From the NCBI GenBank assembly GCA_945889625.1, contig CAMDCE010000004.1, positions 62,001 to 126,000 of the forward strand: 64,000 nt of DNA, in the 5' to 3' direction. Positions within the stretch are counted from its first letter, which is position 1. Each line of letters opens with the position of its first letter. This stretch comes from Asaia bogorensis (GTDB lineage: Bacteria; Pseudomonadota; Alphaproteobacteria; Reyranellales; Reyranellaceae). This document shows positions 25,568 to 35,042 of this stretch, piece after piece. The notes under the pieces were generated by a model. The model saw nothing but the letters and a program-made list of their open reading frames with translations, ran no database searches and was not told where the DNA came from. Both the position numbers and the translations under genes were made by a program.

Positions 25568-26515
25568 CTAGCGCTCCGCCAGGCGCGGATCGAGGATGTC
25601 GCGCAGGCCGTCGCCGAACAGGTTGAAGGCGAGCACCGTGTAGCAGATGGCGAGTCCCGGGAAGGCGGCGATCAGCGGATGGGTCTCCATGTAGTCACGC
25701 GCGGCGCTGAGGTCGGAGCCCCAGTCGGGCGTCGGCGGCGGCGTACCGAGCCCGAGGAACGACAGCGCCGCCACGATCAGGATAACGAGGCCCAGCCGCA
25801 CCGTGGAGGTCACGATCAGCGGCGAGATGATGTTGGGCAGGATCTGGCTCAGCGCGATGCTGACCGAGGAATCGCCCACCGCACGGGACGCCTCGACGTA
25901 CTCCTTCTGCTTCTCGGCCAGCACCGAGCCTCGCGCGAGCCGCGCCTTCTCAGGCATGCCGGCAAGAGCAAGCGCTCCCACCAGCACGAGGTCGAGCATC
26001 ACTCCCTCGAATTTCCAGGCTTGGGCAACCGTCACGAACAGGAGATAAAGCAGCAAACCCGGGAAAGCGAGCAGCCCGTCGACGATGCGCATGCCTATGG
26101 TGTCGGCGAGACCGCCGAAGTAACCGGTCAACACACCGAATGGCACGCCCACCACCAGCGAGAGCGCGACCGCCACGACGGCAATGGTCACCAGCCGCCG
26201 CCCGCCGTAGAGCAGGCGCGAGTAGATGTCGCGGCCCAGGCGGTCGGTCCCGAGCAAATGCTTCTCCGAGGGCGGCTGCAGGCGCTCGCGGTAGTTCTGC
26301 TTGATCGGATCGTGCGTGGCGATCCAGGGCGTGGCGATGCAGGCGCCGAACAGCAGCACCAGCATGACCGCGCCGATCGAGGCGGTCCGGCTCTTGCGCA
26401 ACTCGTGCCAGGCGTTCGAGATCGCGGTGGCGATGCGCCGGCTTGGCGGCGGTGCCGGCGGCGCGCGCCAAGCCAGAGTGCCATCGACCAGCTTGTCGGC
26501 TTCCAGTTCGGACAT
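25568..26515 (-). CDS. ABC transporter permease, DppC/OppC type
   Basis: The 315-residue inner-membrane permease contains LLGTDRLGRDIYSRL and the EAA-type loop around SRAVGDSSVSIALSQILPN. The N-terminal cytoplasmic segment is proline- and arginine-rich (APPAPPPSRR). It is the last gene of the minus-strand set binding protein - DppB - DppC. ATP would come from the convergent ATPase pair at 23375-25353. Confidence 0.92.
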   Translation of the reverse strand: MSELEADKLVDGTLAWRAPPAPPPSRRIATAISNAWHELRKSRTASIGAVMLVLLFGACIATPWIATHDPIKQNYRERLQPPSEKHLLGTDRLGRDIYSRLLYGGRRLVTIAVVAVALSLVVGVPFGVLTGYFGGLADTIGMRIVDGLLAFPGLLLYLLFVTVAQAWKFEGVMLDLVLVGALALAGMPEKARLARGSVLAEKQKEYVEASRAVGDSSVSIALSQILPNIISPLIVTSTVRLGLVILIVAALSFLGLGTPPPTPDWGSDLSAARDYMETHPLIAAFPGLAICYTVLAFNLFGDGLRDILDPRLAER

Positions 26516-26525
26516 GGCCGGTCCC

Positions 26526-27476
26526 CTAGGCGAATTTGACGCGCGGATTGAGCAGCCTGTAGGTCAGGTCGACCAGCAGGTTCATGACAACGACGATGCA
26601 ACCCAGGACGAGCACGCCCGCTTGGATCAGCGGATAGTCGCGCTGCAGGATCGCCTCGAAGATCGCCCGCCCGATGCCCGGCCAGGCGAAGATCGACTCC
26701 AGCACCACCGTGCCGCCGAGAAGGTTGGCGAGCTGCAGGCCCGAGATAGTGATGGTCGGGATCATGGCGTTGCGCAGCGTGTACTTGAAGACCACCTTGC
26801 GCTCGCTGTGGCCCATCGCGCGCGCCGTGTCGACATACTCCTTGCTCAACTCGTCGAGCATAGAGGAGCGTGTGAGACGGGTTGTGAAAGCAGCCTGCCG
26901 GAAGCCGATGGCGGCTGCTGGCAGGATGAGGAACTGCAGACTGCCCCAGAAATCCTCGAGCGGGCTTACGTAGCCCGACGAGGGCAGCCACCCGAGGTAC
27001 AGCGAGAACAGGAGGACGCAGAGGATCGCGAACCAGAACTCGGGGATCGAAATGCCGGCGAGCGAGGTCACCTGCGCCGTGTAGTCCACCGCCGAGTTGC
27101 GCCGCACGGCCGCCAGCGTGCCGAGCGGCACGGCAATCACCATGGAGAGCACGATCCCGACCGTGGCCAGGTAGACCGTGGCCGGGATGCGGCTCAGGAG
27201 CTCGGTCGAGATCGGCCGCCGCGTGACCAGCGATTTGCCGAAATCGAACTGCAGGGCGCGTCCCAGCCACAGCACGTAGCGCTCGTGAACCGGCCGGTCG
27301 AGGCCGTACTCCTTGGTGAGGATGGCGCGCGCTTCCTCGATGTCGCCGCCCTCGGTGCCGACCAGCGTGTCAACGATGGAACCCGGCAGCGCCTCGACGA
27401 AGGCGAATACCGCCACGCTCAACACGAGCAGGACGGGGATGAGCTGGGCGATGCGGCGCAGCGTATAGGCTAGCAT
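26526..27476 (-). CDS. ABC transporter permease, DppB/OppB type
   Basis: The 316-residue six-span permease opens with YTLRRIAQLIPVLLVLSVAV. Its EAA loop is near ARAMGHSERKVVFKYTLRNA. It lies 10 bp upstream of the DppC-type gene and 18 bp downstream of the binding-protein gene, forming one operon. Confidence 0.92.
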   Translation of the reverse strand: MLAYTLRRIAQLIPVLLVLSVAVFAFVEALPGSIVDTLVGTEGGDIEEARAILTKEYGLDRPVHERYVLWLGRALQFDFGKSLVTRRPISTELLSRIPATVYLATVGIVLSMVIAVPLGTLAAVRRNSAVDYTAQVTSLAGISIPEFWFAILCVLLFSLYLGWLPSSGYVSPLEDFWGSLQFLILPAAAIGFRQAAFTTRLTRSSMLDELSKEYVDTARAMGHSERKVVFKYTLRNAMIPTITISGLQLANLLGGTVVLESIFAWPGIGRAIFEAILQRDYPLIQAGVLVLGCIVVVMNLLVDLTYRLLNPRVKFA

Positions 27477-27494
27477 CGCCCGGCCCGGCCCGCC

Positions 27495-29120
27495 TCAGCC
27501 TTCGATCCAGGTACGTCGCATGCCGGCGCCCGTGTAGCTCCAGGGTCCCGAGTAGGACACGTCGTAGCCCTTCACGCGTGCCCGGTTGCCGGCCATCATC
27601 AGCGGCACGAAGTGCGTGTAGAGCATCGGCAGGTCCTTGTTCACCAGCGTCTCGACGTCGGCGTACATCAGCCTGCGCTTGGCCTGGTCGCGCTCCTTGC
27701 GCGCCGCCAGGATGATCTGGTCGGCCTTGTCGTTCTTGTAGCCGATGCGGCGGCGGTTCTCCGGCGCGGCCGACAGAATGTTGCGGCCGTACCAGCCGTC
27801 GGGGTCGAGGCGGAAGGAGTTGGCCGTCGAGTCGATATTGTAGTCGCCCTTGTTCTGCTTCTCGAGCATGACCGGCGACGGCAGGATTTCGAGCACGGCG
27901 TTGAAGCCAGCGTCCTTCAGCATGGCATGCACGAGTTCGCCCGACTGCTGCATGTAGGGGAAGGTATCGTTGGCGATGATGGTGAATTTCTCGTCGCCGC
28001 CCTTGGCTTTCTTGCGCAGCGACTTGGCCTTGTCGAGATCGAACTTCGGCCAGCCCTCGATGTCCTTCGAGTGCCAGGGGCTGGCGGTGCTGTAGAAGCC
28101 CTGCGAAATCTCGCCGATGCCGTTGAAAACCGCCTGGTGTATGCCCTCGTGGTCGATGGCGTGGGCGATCGCCTGTCGCAGCAGGTGGGCGTCGGGATTG
28201 TCCTTTTCCGACAGGAGGCCGTTCTTGAGGTTGAAGAACATCATTGCCGTGCCGACCTGGGGAACATTCCAGGTGTCGAAGGTCCTGCCGTGGTCCTTCT
28301 TGAAAGCCGGTGCATCGGCATAAGCGACGTTGTCGATGAGGTCGAGCTCGCCCGTGCGCAGCGCCGTCAGGCGGACGCGGTCTTCCTTCTTCGGCCGTCC
28401 GATCAGGGCATCGAGATAGGGCAGCGAGTTGCCCTCCGAGTCGGTCTCCCAGAAATTCTCGAAGCGGACCAGCTCGCAGATATCGAGGCGCCGCCACGAC
28501 TTGAATTTGAACGGGCCGCAGTTGACCGGATGCGTGTCGGCCGTGTCGACCGCGCCCGGCGCCATCAGGTTCACCGGATAGTAGATGAGGTTGATGTCGA
28601 GCGCCGCGTGCGGCTCCTTGAGGTGGAATCGGATGGTGTGCTTGTCGTCCACCGTAACGCGCTCGACGTCGGACAGGACCGAGCGCGTGAAGGCGTGGCT
28701 GATCTTCGGATCCTTGATGCGCTCGATGTTCCACTTCACCGACTCGGCATCGATCGTCTGCGCATTGTGATATTCCGCACCACGCCGGAGCTTGAACGTC
28801 CAGGTCATGAGGTCGGACGAGGCGTCCCACGATTCGGCGACGGCAGGCTTGGGTTGCATCTTGTCGTCGAAATCCACCAGCCCGCCGGTGATGCCGGTCA
28901 GCGGATGTGAGACGAAATAGATGATGTTGCGATGGGTATCGAGCGCGATCGAATCGTCACGCGTGCCGAACCGCAGCGTACCGCCGCGTTTGGGGTGCTT
29001 CTTGCCCGCCATGGCCACGCCAGGCAGACCGGCAAGGGCGGTCCCGGCCAGCGCCGTGGTCGCCTTTAGAAAGCTACGCCTTGTACGTTCGGTGCCCTTC
29101 TTGATTGCTTCGTCGGTCAT
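27495..29120 (-). CDS. ABC transporter substrate-binding protein with Tat signal (SBP_bac_5)
   Basis: The 541-residue protein begins with a twin-arginine leader (TRRSFLKATTALAGTALAG, cut near AMA), unlike the Sec leaders of the other two family-5 binding proteins in the window. The mature domain has the family-5 features (RRGAEYHNAQTIDAESVKWN and VNCGPFKFKSW). Tat export implies folding or cofactor loading before transport; that is inference. First gene of the minus-strand transporter operon. The ligand is unknown. Confidence 0.9.
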   Translation of the reverse strand: MTDEAIKKGTERTRRSFLKATTALAGTALAGLPGVAMAGKKHPKRGGTLRFGTRDDSIALDTHRNIIYFVSHPLTGITGGLVDFDDKMQPKPAVAESWDASSDLMTWTFKLRRGAEYHNAQTIDAESVKWNIERIKDPKISHAFTRSVLSDVERVTVDDKHTIRFHLKEPHAALDINLIYYPVNLMAPGAVDTADTHPVNCGPFKFKSWRRLDICELVRFENFWETDSEGNSLPYLDALIGRPKKEDRVRLTALRTGELDLIDNVAYADAPAFKKDHGRTFDTWNVPQVGTAMMFFNLKNGLLSEKDNPDAHLLRQAIAHAIDHEGIHQAVFNGIGEISQGFYSTASPWHSKDIEGWPKFDLDKAKSLRKKAKGGDEKFTIIANDTFPYMQQSGELVHAMLKDAGFNAVLEILPSPVMLEKQNKGDYNIDSTANSFRLDPDGWYGRNILSAAPENRRRIGYKNDKADQIILAARKERDQAKRRLMYADVETLVNKDLPMLYTHFVPLMMAGNRARVKGYDVSYSGPWSYTGAGMRRTWIEG

Positions 29121-29326
29121 GGACGTCGCCTCCCAGATCTGTTGGTTATGGGCCGTAGTTGGCTATGTGGATGAACGCTTACTCGATCGAAGTCTCCTGA
29201 TGGGCACGCCGTAGGCGGCGTCGCGGTTCGAAAGAGCCTGCCGTCATTCGGTGTGAAGGTCAACGCGGTCGTGCGACCGGCAGGCGGCCGCTATAGTCGC
29301 TTCCGGCCACGGCTTGCGGGGATCAC

Positions 29327-30157
29327 ATGGCAAAAAAGAAGAAGAAGAGATTGAAAATCGCGCTGATCGGCTACGGCGCCATCAGCGAGATGCTGTTCGA
29401 CGTCTTTCGCGAGAAGAAACCGCCGATCGACATCGTGGGCGTGCTGGTGCGTCCCGGCCGCGCCAAGGCGACCGCCAGGAAGCTCGGCCGCAAGACCGAG
29501 GTGGTGGAAACGTTGAAGGCGCTGCTCAAGCTCAAGCCCGACGTGGTGGTCGAGGCGGCAAGCCAGCAGGCCGTGCGCGACTGGGGCGAGACGATCCTGA
29601 AGAAGGGCATCGACCTGATGGTGATCGCCACCGGCGCCTATGGCGACCGCAAGCTGTGGAAGAAGCACGTCGCCGCGGCAACCAGGAGCGGGGCGCGACT
29701 GCGACTGCCGTCGGGCGCCATCGCCGGTCTCGATGGTCTGCTCGCCATGCGCCTGGGCAAGCTTGAACGGGTGAAATACATCTCGATCAAGCCGCCGCAC
29801 GCCTGGGCCGGCACGCCGGCCGAAACCGAATTCGACCTGCCCTCGATCAAGGTGCCGACGGTGATCTTCCGGGGCAGCCCGGCCGACGCCGGACGCCTCT
29901 ATCCGAAGAACGCCAATCTCGCGGTGACGGTCGCGTTGTGCGGCGCGGGGCTCGACCACACCGACATCGAGCTGGTGGCCGATCCCACCTTGCCGCCCGG
30001 GACCAATGCCAGCCGGCTGGAGGTCGTGAGCGATTCGGGCGAGCTCAAGATGGACCGGCTGGGTCTCGCCATGCCGGACAATCCCAAGACCGGCGTGCTG
30101 ACCGCCCTCACCATGGCCGACGATCTTATGAAGATCGTCCGCTCGAGCGATTGGTGA
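29327..30157 (+). CDS. Probable L-aspartate dehydrogenase (NadX-type)
   Basis: The 276-residue protein has an N-terminal NAD(P)-binding motif (IALIGYGAIS) preceded by a lysine run. The C-terminal aspartate-dehydrogenase domain contains LPSGAIAGLDGL and YPKNANLAVTVALCGAGLD. NadX oxidises L-aspartate to iminoaspartate for NAD synthesis or ammonia assimilation. Related DUF108 proteins could act on other amino acids. The last 32 bp overlap the 3' end of the convergent acyltransferase gene. Confidence 0.8.
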   Translation: MAKKKKKRLKIALIGYGAISEMLFDVFREKKPPIDIVGVLVRPGRAKATARKLGRKTEVVETLKALLKLKPDVVVEAASQQAVRDWGETILKKGIDLMVIATGAYGDRKLWKKHVAAATRSGARLRLPSGAIAGLDGLLAMRLGKLERVKYISIKPPHAWAGTPAETEFDLPSIKVPTVIFRGSPADAGRLYPKNANLAVTVALCGAGLDHTDIELVADPTLPPGTNASRLEVVSDSGELKMDRLGLAMPDNPKTGVLTALTMADDLMKIVRSSDW

Positions 30158-31343
30158 CGCCCGCTTCGCGGCCATTCGGCATCAGCGCTTCCGGACCGAT
30201 CTCGCGGGCCCGCTGCTTGACGCCGAACAACAGGCGCAGCCAGCGCGAGCGGCGAATGACGAGCTCGTAGAGGGCGAGCGATCCCAGTACGGAGAAGCTC
30301 ACCGTCATGAGGATCTTTGCGCCGAGCGGCCAGTTGATGTTGTGCAGGTGGTAGACGGCGAACACGATCAGGGTCTGGTGCAGGATATAGACCGGCAGCG
30401 CCGCCTCGGTCGCGTAGGTGAGTGCGGGTGAACTGCGGCTGAGCCCTCTCGTGACGAAGCCGGTGACCGCGAGCACCCACGCGAGAATGTTAAGCGCCGA
30501 CAGGCCACACCAGCCGATCGCGCCGGTGAGCGGCAGCGACGACGGATTGTCACCGATCGTCGGCCATCCGGTCTTGAGCGCACCATAGGCAACCAGTCCG
30601 ATAACCAGTGACGCATAGCGTTCGCGCTGGATGGCCGCCAGGACCGCCGGCCATTCGGCGAGAACGCCGCCCAGCGCCAGCAGGATGGCGAATTGGACCC
30701 AGCCGCGACCGTCATTGATGAAGCCGTGATGGGCGCTCCCCTGCAGGCACAGCAGCATTTGGGCAAGACCGAGCGGCACCACCAACAGCCAGTAAAGGCG
30801 CTTGTCGGCGACGCGCTGCATCAGCGGATCGAGCCACTCGCGCCGCCGCGGCGCACGCATCCAGAGAAACAACGGCAAGGCGACTGCCGTCAGCACCAGC
30901 AGGTAGGGTATGAACCACAGATGGTGCCAGCTCAGATTGCCGGCCGGATAGATGCCGTCGGCGAGATGGGGCAGGAAGTCGAAGTAGGAGCCGCGGAACT
31001 GACCGCGCTGCAGACGCTCGAAGTAGACCTGCGGCGGCACGATCACCAGGATGCCGAAGACCAGCGGGATGGCCAGCCGCTGGAAGCGTTCGCGCATGAT
31101 GGCGAGGGGTGTGTGCCGGCGCACTGCCAGCATGAGGGCCGCGCCGGAGACCACGAAGACCAGGTCGACGCGCCAACGCCACAGGAAATCGAGAACGTCT
31201 CCGAGCACCACCGACCGGTGCGCGTCGGCAACATGCCACGGCCATGAACTGAATCCGAGAGCGCCATGGAACAACATCATCAGTCCCAGCGCTACGAGTC
31301 GCAACCAATCGAATTCGGCGCGGCGCGCCACTGATTGCAGCAC
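30126..31343 (-). CDS. Membrane acyltransferase 3 family protein
   Basis: The 405-residue integral membrane protein has about ten spans. It starts with the acyltransferase-3 signature (RRAEFDWLRLVALGLMMLFH) and contains WHLWFIPYL-like sequence (SWHHLWFIPYLL). Such proteins transfer acyl groups to sugars of surface polymers or lipids; some are uncharacterised OpgC-like proteins. It overlaps the convergent aspartate dehydrogenase by 32 bp. The acceptor is unknown. Confidence 0.85.
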   Translation of the reverse strand: MLQSVARRAEFDWLRLVALGLMMLFHGALGFSSWPWHVADAHRSVVLGDVLDFLWRWRVDLVFVVSGAALMLAVRRHTPLAIMRERFQRLAIPLVFGILVIVPPQVYFERLQRGQFRGSYFDFLPHLADGIYPAGNLSWHHLWFIPYLLVLTAVALPLFLWMRAPRRREWLDPLMQRVADKRLYWLLVVPLGLAQMLLCLQGSAHHGFINDGRGWVQFAILLALGGVLAEWPAVLAAIQRERYASLVIGLVAYGALKTGWPTIGDNPSSLPLTGAIGWCGLSALNILAWVLAVTGFVTRGLSRSSPALTYATEAALPVYILHQTLIVFAVYHLHNINWPLGAKILMTVSFSVLGSLALYELVIRRSRWLRLLFGVKQRAREIGPEALMPNGREAGVTNRSSGRSS

Positions 31344-31466
31344 TTCTGCAACTCCCTCGAGTACAGTAGAAGGGAGTTTTATCTAAGAGACTTTTATGTT
31401 GTCGCCTACGGCACTTCGTGCATCCCTGATATCCGTACTCCTGACATATACACTCCTGAGATTGTA

Positions 31467-32063
31467 TTATCGGGGACCGAATCCCGGGCCGCGCCGGCCG
31501 CTGCGGCCGTGCCGGTGTCCGCGGGCGTCGCCCATCGGACGATCGAACAGCACCTTCTGCTCAGGCGTCAGCGTGGCGTAGAGCGCGAGCATCGCCGGCT
31601 TCACCGCCTGGATCGATTCCAGCCGCGTCTTCATCCGGTCTTCGCGCATGTTGAGCCGGTCGGTGAAGTTGGGTGGGGTCTTCAGCTCGGCCGGCAGGGC
31701 GGTGCACTTGGCGTTTTCCTTGGCGCTGACGTCGTCGGCGGCCTTCTCGAAGGCGCTCCAGGCCGTCATCTGCTCGGGCTTGAGCTCGAGCCGGGCCTTG
31801 ATATAGGCGCGGCTGCCGATGCGACGAGCGACGTGCTCCTTGCAGGCTGTGCGCGGGGAGAAGGCGCGCTCCGGCCGCGCCGGGCGATCCTGGGCGGCGG
31901 CGGGCGGCGTACCGGCCGGCGGCGTCACTGTCGGCGGCGTGGCCTGGGCGAATTGCGGCAGGGCATCGGCGCCGCCATTGGCCGCCATGGCCGGGGACAT
32001 CAAGGCAATGCCGGCCACCGCGACGAGGGCAGTGGAGGCCAGAAAAAGCGGACGGAAAGACAT
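31467..32063 (-). CDS. LTXXQ-motif (Spy/CpxP-like) periplasmic protein
   Basis: The 198-residue product has a Sec signal peptide (ending near SPAMAANG), a proline-rich linker and a helical domain ending in YATLTPEQKVLFDRPM, which carries the LTxxQ motif. It ends in a Gly/Arg/His-rich tail. Relatives are periplasmic chaperone-like or stress proteins. GAGGA sits about 8 bases before the ATG at 32063, preferred over the in-frame ATG at 32078. It lies 80 bp downstream of glpD on the same strand. Confidence 0.85.
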   Translation of the reverse strand: MSFRPLFLASTALVAVAGIALMSPAMAANGGADALPQFAQATPPTVTPPAGTPPAAAQDRPARPERAFSPRTACKEHVARRIGSRAYIKARLELKPEQMTAWSAFEKAADDVSAKENAKCTALPAELKTPPNFTDRLNMREDRMKTRLESIQAVKPAMLALYATLTPEQKVLFDRPMGDARGHRHGRSGRRGPGFGPR

Positions 32064-32143
32064 TTGCGGGTTCCTCATGGGAAAGGAAGGCTCTCCCCTC
32101 AAGTACGGCCCGATACCGCCAAACGTGCCCAACCACGCTGAAG

Positions 32144-33685
32144 TTAATTGTTGGGAAGTAGCGCCTTCATCCAGTGTGCGAAATCGGCCCGCTGGGCCGC
32201 CGTCAGATGCAGCCCCTCCTTGGTGCGTCGCCACAGCACGTCGTCAGGTTCGACGGCCCACTCATCGCGCATCAGATATCGCACCTCGGTCTCATAGAGG
32301 TGCCCGCCAAAGGCCTGGCCGAGGTCGGCGACGGTCTTCACGTTTTCGAGAAGTTCGTCGAGTCCCGAGCCATGCCTGTGGGCAAGTGCACGCACCAGTT
32401 CCTTCGGCAGGCCTGGCGTCACGGCGGCTGCACCTTCGACGAAGCGGTTGAACGCCTCCTCGAAGGTCGGCGCATCGGCCATATCGCCGTCGGCGACCGG
32501 CTTGCCGGCCGTCCAGGGGCCGCCCATTTCCGGGAAATACTTCTTCAGATCGGCCAGGGCGTGCTCGGCGAGCCTGCGATAGGTGGTGATCTTGCCGCCG
32601 AACACCGATAGCAGCGGCGCGGCGGCACCCCCCGCACCTTCCGGTGCGTCGACTTCGAGATGATAGTCGCGGGTCACCGCCGAGGGGTCGTCGTCGCCGT
32701 CGTCGAACAGCGGGCGCACGCCTGAATAGCTCCACACCACGTCGGCCGGCGCTACGGGCTTGGCCATGTAGTGGCTGGCAAGCTCGCAGAGATAGGCCGC
32801 TTCGTCGGCCGTGCAGACCGGCATCTCGCCGGCCTCGACCGGAATGTCGGTGGTGCCGATCAGGGAGAATTGCCGTTCGTAGGGGATCACGAACACGATG
32901 CGATTGTCGCTGTTCTGCAGGATGAAGGCGTGATCGCCCTCGTAGAGCTGCGGCACGACGATGTGGCTGCCCTTGATCAGGCGCACGCGCTTGGGAGTCT
33001 TGACGTGCGTTTGTTCGTCGAGGAAGCGCTTCACCCAGGGGCCGGTGGCGTTGACCAGCCCGCGCGCGCTCAGCCGGACGGCGGTGCCGTTGGGCCCGGC
33101 GAGGTCGATGTTCCACAGCTTGCCGTCGTCGCTGCGCCGCGCCGCGACGCAGCGGTGGCGCGCGAAGATGCCGGCGCCCATGTCGCGCGCCGACTTCAGG
33201 TTGGCGATCACCAGGCGCGCGTCGTCGACCCAGGCGTCGGAATAGACGAAGCCGTTCCTGAAGCCGGGCTTCAGCCCGGCGCCGAACTTCGAGCGTGCGA
33301 AGTCGACCGATTGGGACTTCGGCAACGTCATGCGCCAGTCGAGGTGATCGTAGAGGAAGAGCCCGAGCCGCAGCATCCAGCGCGGCCGCAGATGCGGCTC
33401 GTGCGGCAGCACGAAGCGCAGCGGATGGCTGAGATGCGGCGCCTTGGCGAGCAGCACCTCGCGCTCCTTCAGCGCCTCGCGCACCAGCCGGAACTCGTAG
33501 TGCTCGAGATAGCGCAGTCCGCCATGGATCAGCTTGGTCGAGGACGAGGAGGTGGCGCTGGCGAAATCGTTCATTTCGCAAAGGCCGACCTTGAGCGTCC
33601 GTCCCGCAGCATCGCAGGCGATGCCCGCGCCGTTGATGCCGCCGCCGACCACGAACAGGTCGAACGGCTCTTCCCTTCCATTCAT
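32144..33685 (-). CDS. glpD: Aerobic glycerol-3-phosphate dehydrogenase
   Basis: The protein has about 513 residues. An N-terminal FAD motif (VVGGGINGAGIACDAAGR) is followed by SSSTKLIHGGLRYLEHYEF, TTDIPVE and a C-terminal alpha-helical cap (DAPTFEEAFNRFVEG). It oxidises sn-glycerol-3-phosphate to dihydroxyacetone phosphate at the membrane and feeds electrons to quinone. The ATG at 33685 gives the family length; the frame runs on to 33781 into the divergent gene. No glpF or glpK is adjacent. Confidence 0.92.
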   Translation of the reverse strand: MNGREEPFDLFVVGGGINGAGIACDAAGRTLKVGLCEMNDFASATSSSSTKLIHGGLRYLEHYEFRLVREALKEREVLLAKAPHLSHPLRFVLPHEPHLRPRWMLRLGLFLYDHLDWRMTLPKSQSVDFARSKFGAGLKPGFRNGFVYSDAWVDDARLVIANLKSARDMGAGIFARHRCVAARRSDDGKLWNIDLAGPNGTAVRLSARGLVNATGPWVKRFLDEQTHVKTPKRVRLIKGSHIVVPQLYEGDHAFILQNSDNRIVFVIPYERQFSLIGTTDIPVEAGEMPVCTADEAAYLCELASHYMAKPVAPADVVWSYSGVRPLFDDGDDDPSAVTRDYHLEVDAPEGAGGAAAPLLSVFGGKITTYRRLAEHALADLKKYFPEMGGPWTAGKPVADGDMADAPTFEEAFNRFVEGAAAVTPGLPKELVRALAHRHGSGLDELLENVKTVADLGQAFGGHLYETEVRYLMRDEWAVEPDDVLWRRTKEGLHLTAAQRADFAHWMKALLPNN

Positions 33686-33764
33686 GGCGCGGACCATAGC
33701 ATCGGCCCGCGCAGAGGCGAGGCGGCGGCTTGACCCGGTGTCGCACTCTGCCCACAACCGTTCC

Positions 33765-34013
33765 ATGGGTCTCTTACTCAAACTGGCGATATTTGCAGCG
33801 GTCGCCTACTTCGCCTGGACGATTGGCCGGCGCTGGCTGCGCGGCTTCCTTGCCGACAAGTCGGTGCAGCCCCAGCCACCGGCGCCGCCGCCGGTCGGGC
33901 CGCGCCCGGTTGCCAAGCGCGTGGTCGAGGAGACCAGCATCTGCCGAGTCTGCAATTCCTACGTTTCGAGCGGTGCCGCAAAATGCGGCCGCTCCGATTG
34001 TCCTCTGCCATAA
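33765..34013 (+). CDS. Small membrane protein with C-terminal Cys cluster (PP0621-like)
   Basis: The 82-residue protein has one N-terminal membrane span (LLKLAIFAAVAYFAW), a proline-rich linker, and a C-terminal CRVCNSYV...CGRSDCP cluster that could bind zinc. It resembles the PP0621 family of one-span zinc-ribbon proteins. The role is unknown. It is divergent from glpD and 107 bp upstream of glyQ. Confidence 0.7.
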   Translation: MGLLLKLAIFAAVAYFAWTIGRRWLRGFLADKSVQPQPPAPPPVGPRPVAKRVVEETSICRVCNSYVSSGAAKCGRSDCPLP

Positions 34014-34051
34014 GCGATTGGCGCGCTTGACCGGGGCAGGGGCGGTACCTA

Positions 34052-34098
34052 TTTTGCCGCACCGCAAAAACGGCCTTAAGTGGCGGAAACATAAGGCC
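34052..34098. other. Two hairpins between the small membrane protein and glyQ
   Basis: TTTTGC/GCAAAA (34052-34057 with 34064-34069) and GGCCTTA/TAAGGCC (34072-34078 with 34092-34098) lie in the glyQ leader. The first could end the upstream transcript. No known riboswitch pattern was recognised. Confidence 0.4.
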
Positions 34099-34120
34099 TT
34101 CTGAGCCTCGGGGAAGTCCG

Positions 34121-35041
34121 GTGTCCAACCCCTCAGCAGCCCGCGCCAAGCCCGCGTGCTTCCAGGAACTCATCCTCACCCTGCAGGATTATTGGGCCCA
34201 TCAAGGCTGCCTGATCCTGCAGCCCTACGACATGGAAATGGGCGCCGGCACCTTCCATACCGCCACGACCCTGCGCGCGCTGGGGCCGAAGCCCTGGTAC
34301 GCGGCCTATGTGCAGCCCTCGCGGCGGCCGAGCGACGGCCGCTACGGCGAGAATCCCAACCGACTGCAGCACTATTATCAGTTCCAGGCGATCATGAAGC
34401 CGTCGCCACCCGACATTCAGGACCTCTACCTGGGTTCGCTCGCGGCCATCGGCATCGACTTCTCCCTGCACGACATCCGCTTCGTCGAGGACGACTGGGA
34501 AAGTCCGACCTTGGGCGCGTCGGGACTTGGCTGGGAGGTGTGGTGCGACGGCATGGAAATCTCGCAGTTCACCTATTTTCAGCAAGTCGGCGGCATCGAG
34601 GTTGAGCTGGTGGCGGGTGAGGTCACTTACGGACTAGAGCGTCTGGCGATGTATCTGTTCGACAAGAAGACGGTCTATGAACTGCCATACAACTCGGTCG
34701 ATTCCGATGTGCCACTGACCTACGGCGACGTGTTCCTGCAGAACGAGAAGGAACAGTCGGCCTACAATTTCGAGCACGCCGACACCGAGATGCTGTTCCG
34801 GCATTTTTCCGACGCTGAAAGGGAATGTGCGCGTGCACTGGAGCAAAAGCTGGCACTGCCGGCGTACGAGCAATGCATCAAGGCCAGCCATGCCTTCAAC
34901 CTGCTCGATGCGCGCGGCGTGATCAGTGTTACCGAGCGGCAGAGCTACATTCTTAGAGTACGTGACCTCGCCAAAGCCTGCTGCGAGGCGTGGCTCGTGA
35001 CGCAAAAGCCTGCCCTGAGCGCGGCCGAAGGGGCCGCCTGA
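34121..35041 (+). CDS. glyQ: Glycyl-tRNA synthetase alpha subunit
   Basis: The 306-residue catalytic subunit of the bacterial alpha2beta2 GlyRS has the diagnostic blocks [31 protein letters not shown] and [19 protein letters not shown]. It starts at GTG (34121). The end is slightly extended: the last residues ([11 protein letters not shown]) are encoded by a sequence (35013-35033) that resembles a common dispersed repeat. glyS follows one base after the stop. Confidence 0.96.
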   Translation: MSNPSAARAKPACFQELILTLQDYWAHQGCLILQPYDMEMGAGTFHTATTLRALGPKPWYAAYVQPSRRPSDGRYGENPNRLQHYYQFQAIMKPSPPDIQDLYLGSLAAIGIDFSLHDIRFVEDDWESPTLGASGLGWEVWCDGMEISQFTYFQQVGGIEVELVAGEVTYGLERLAMYLFDKKTVYELPYNSVDSDVPLTYGDVFLQNEKEQSAYNFEHADTEMLFRHFSDAERECARALEQKLALPAYEQCIKASHAFNLLDARGVISVTERQSYILRVRDLAKACCEAWLVTQKPALSAAEGAA

Positions 35042-35042
35042 G

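Noticed and set aside
25535..26539. Long plus-strand open frame opposite the DppC and DppB permeases
   Set aside because: It is antisense to two well-defined permease genes; the translation is Arg/Gln/His-rich and low in complexity with no domain.
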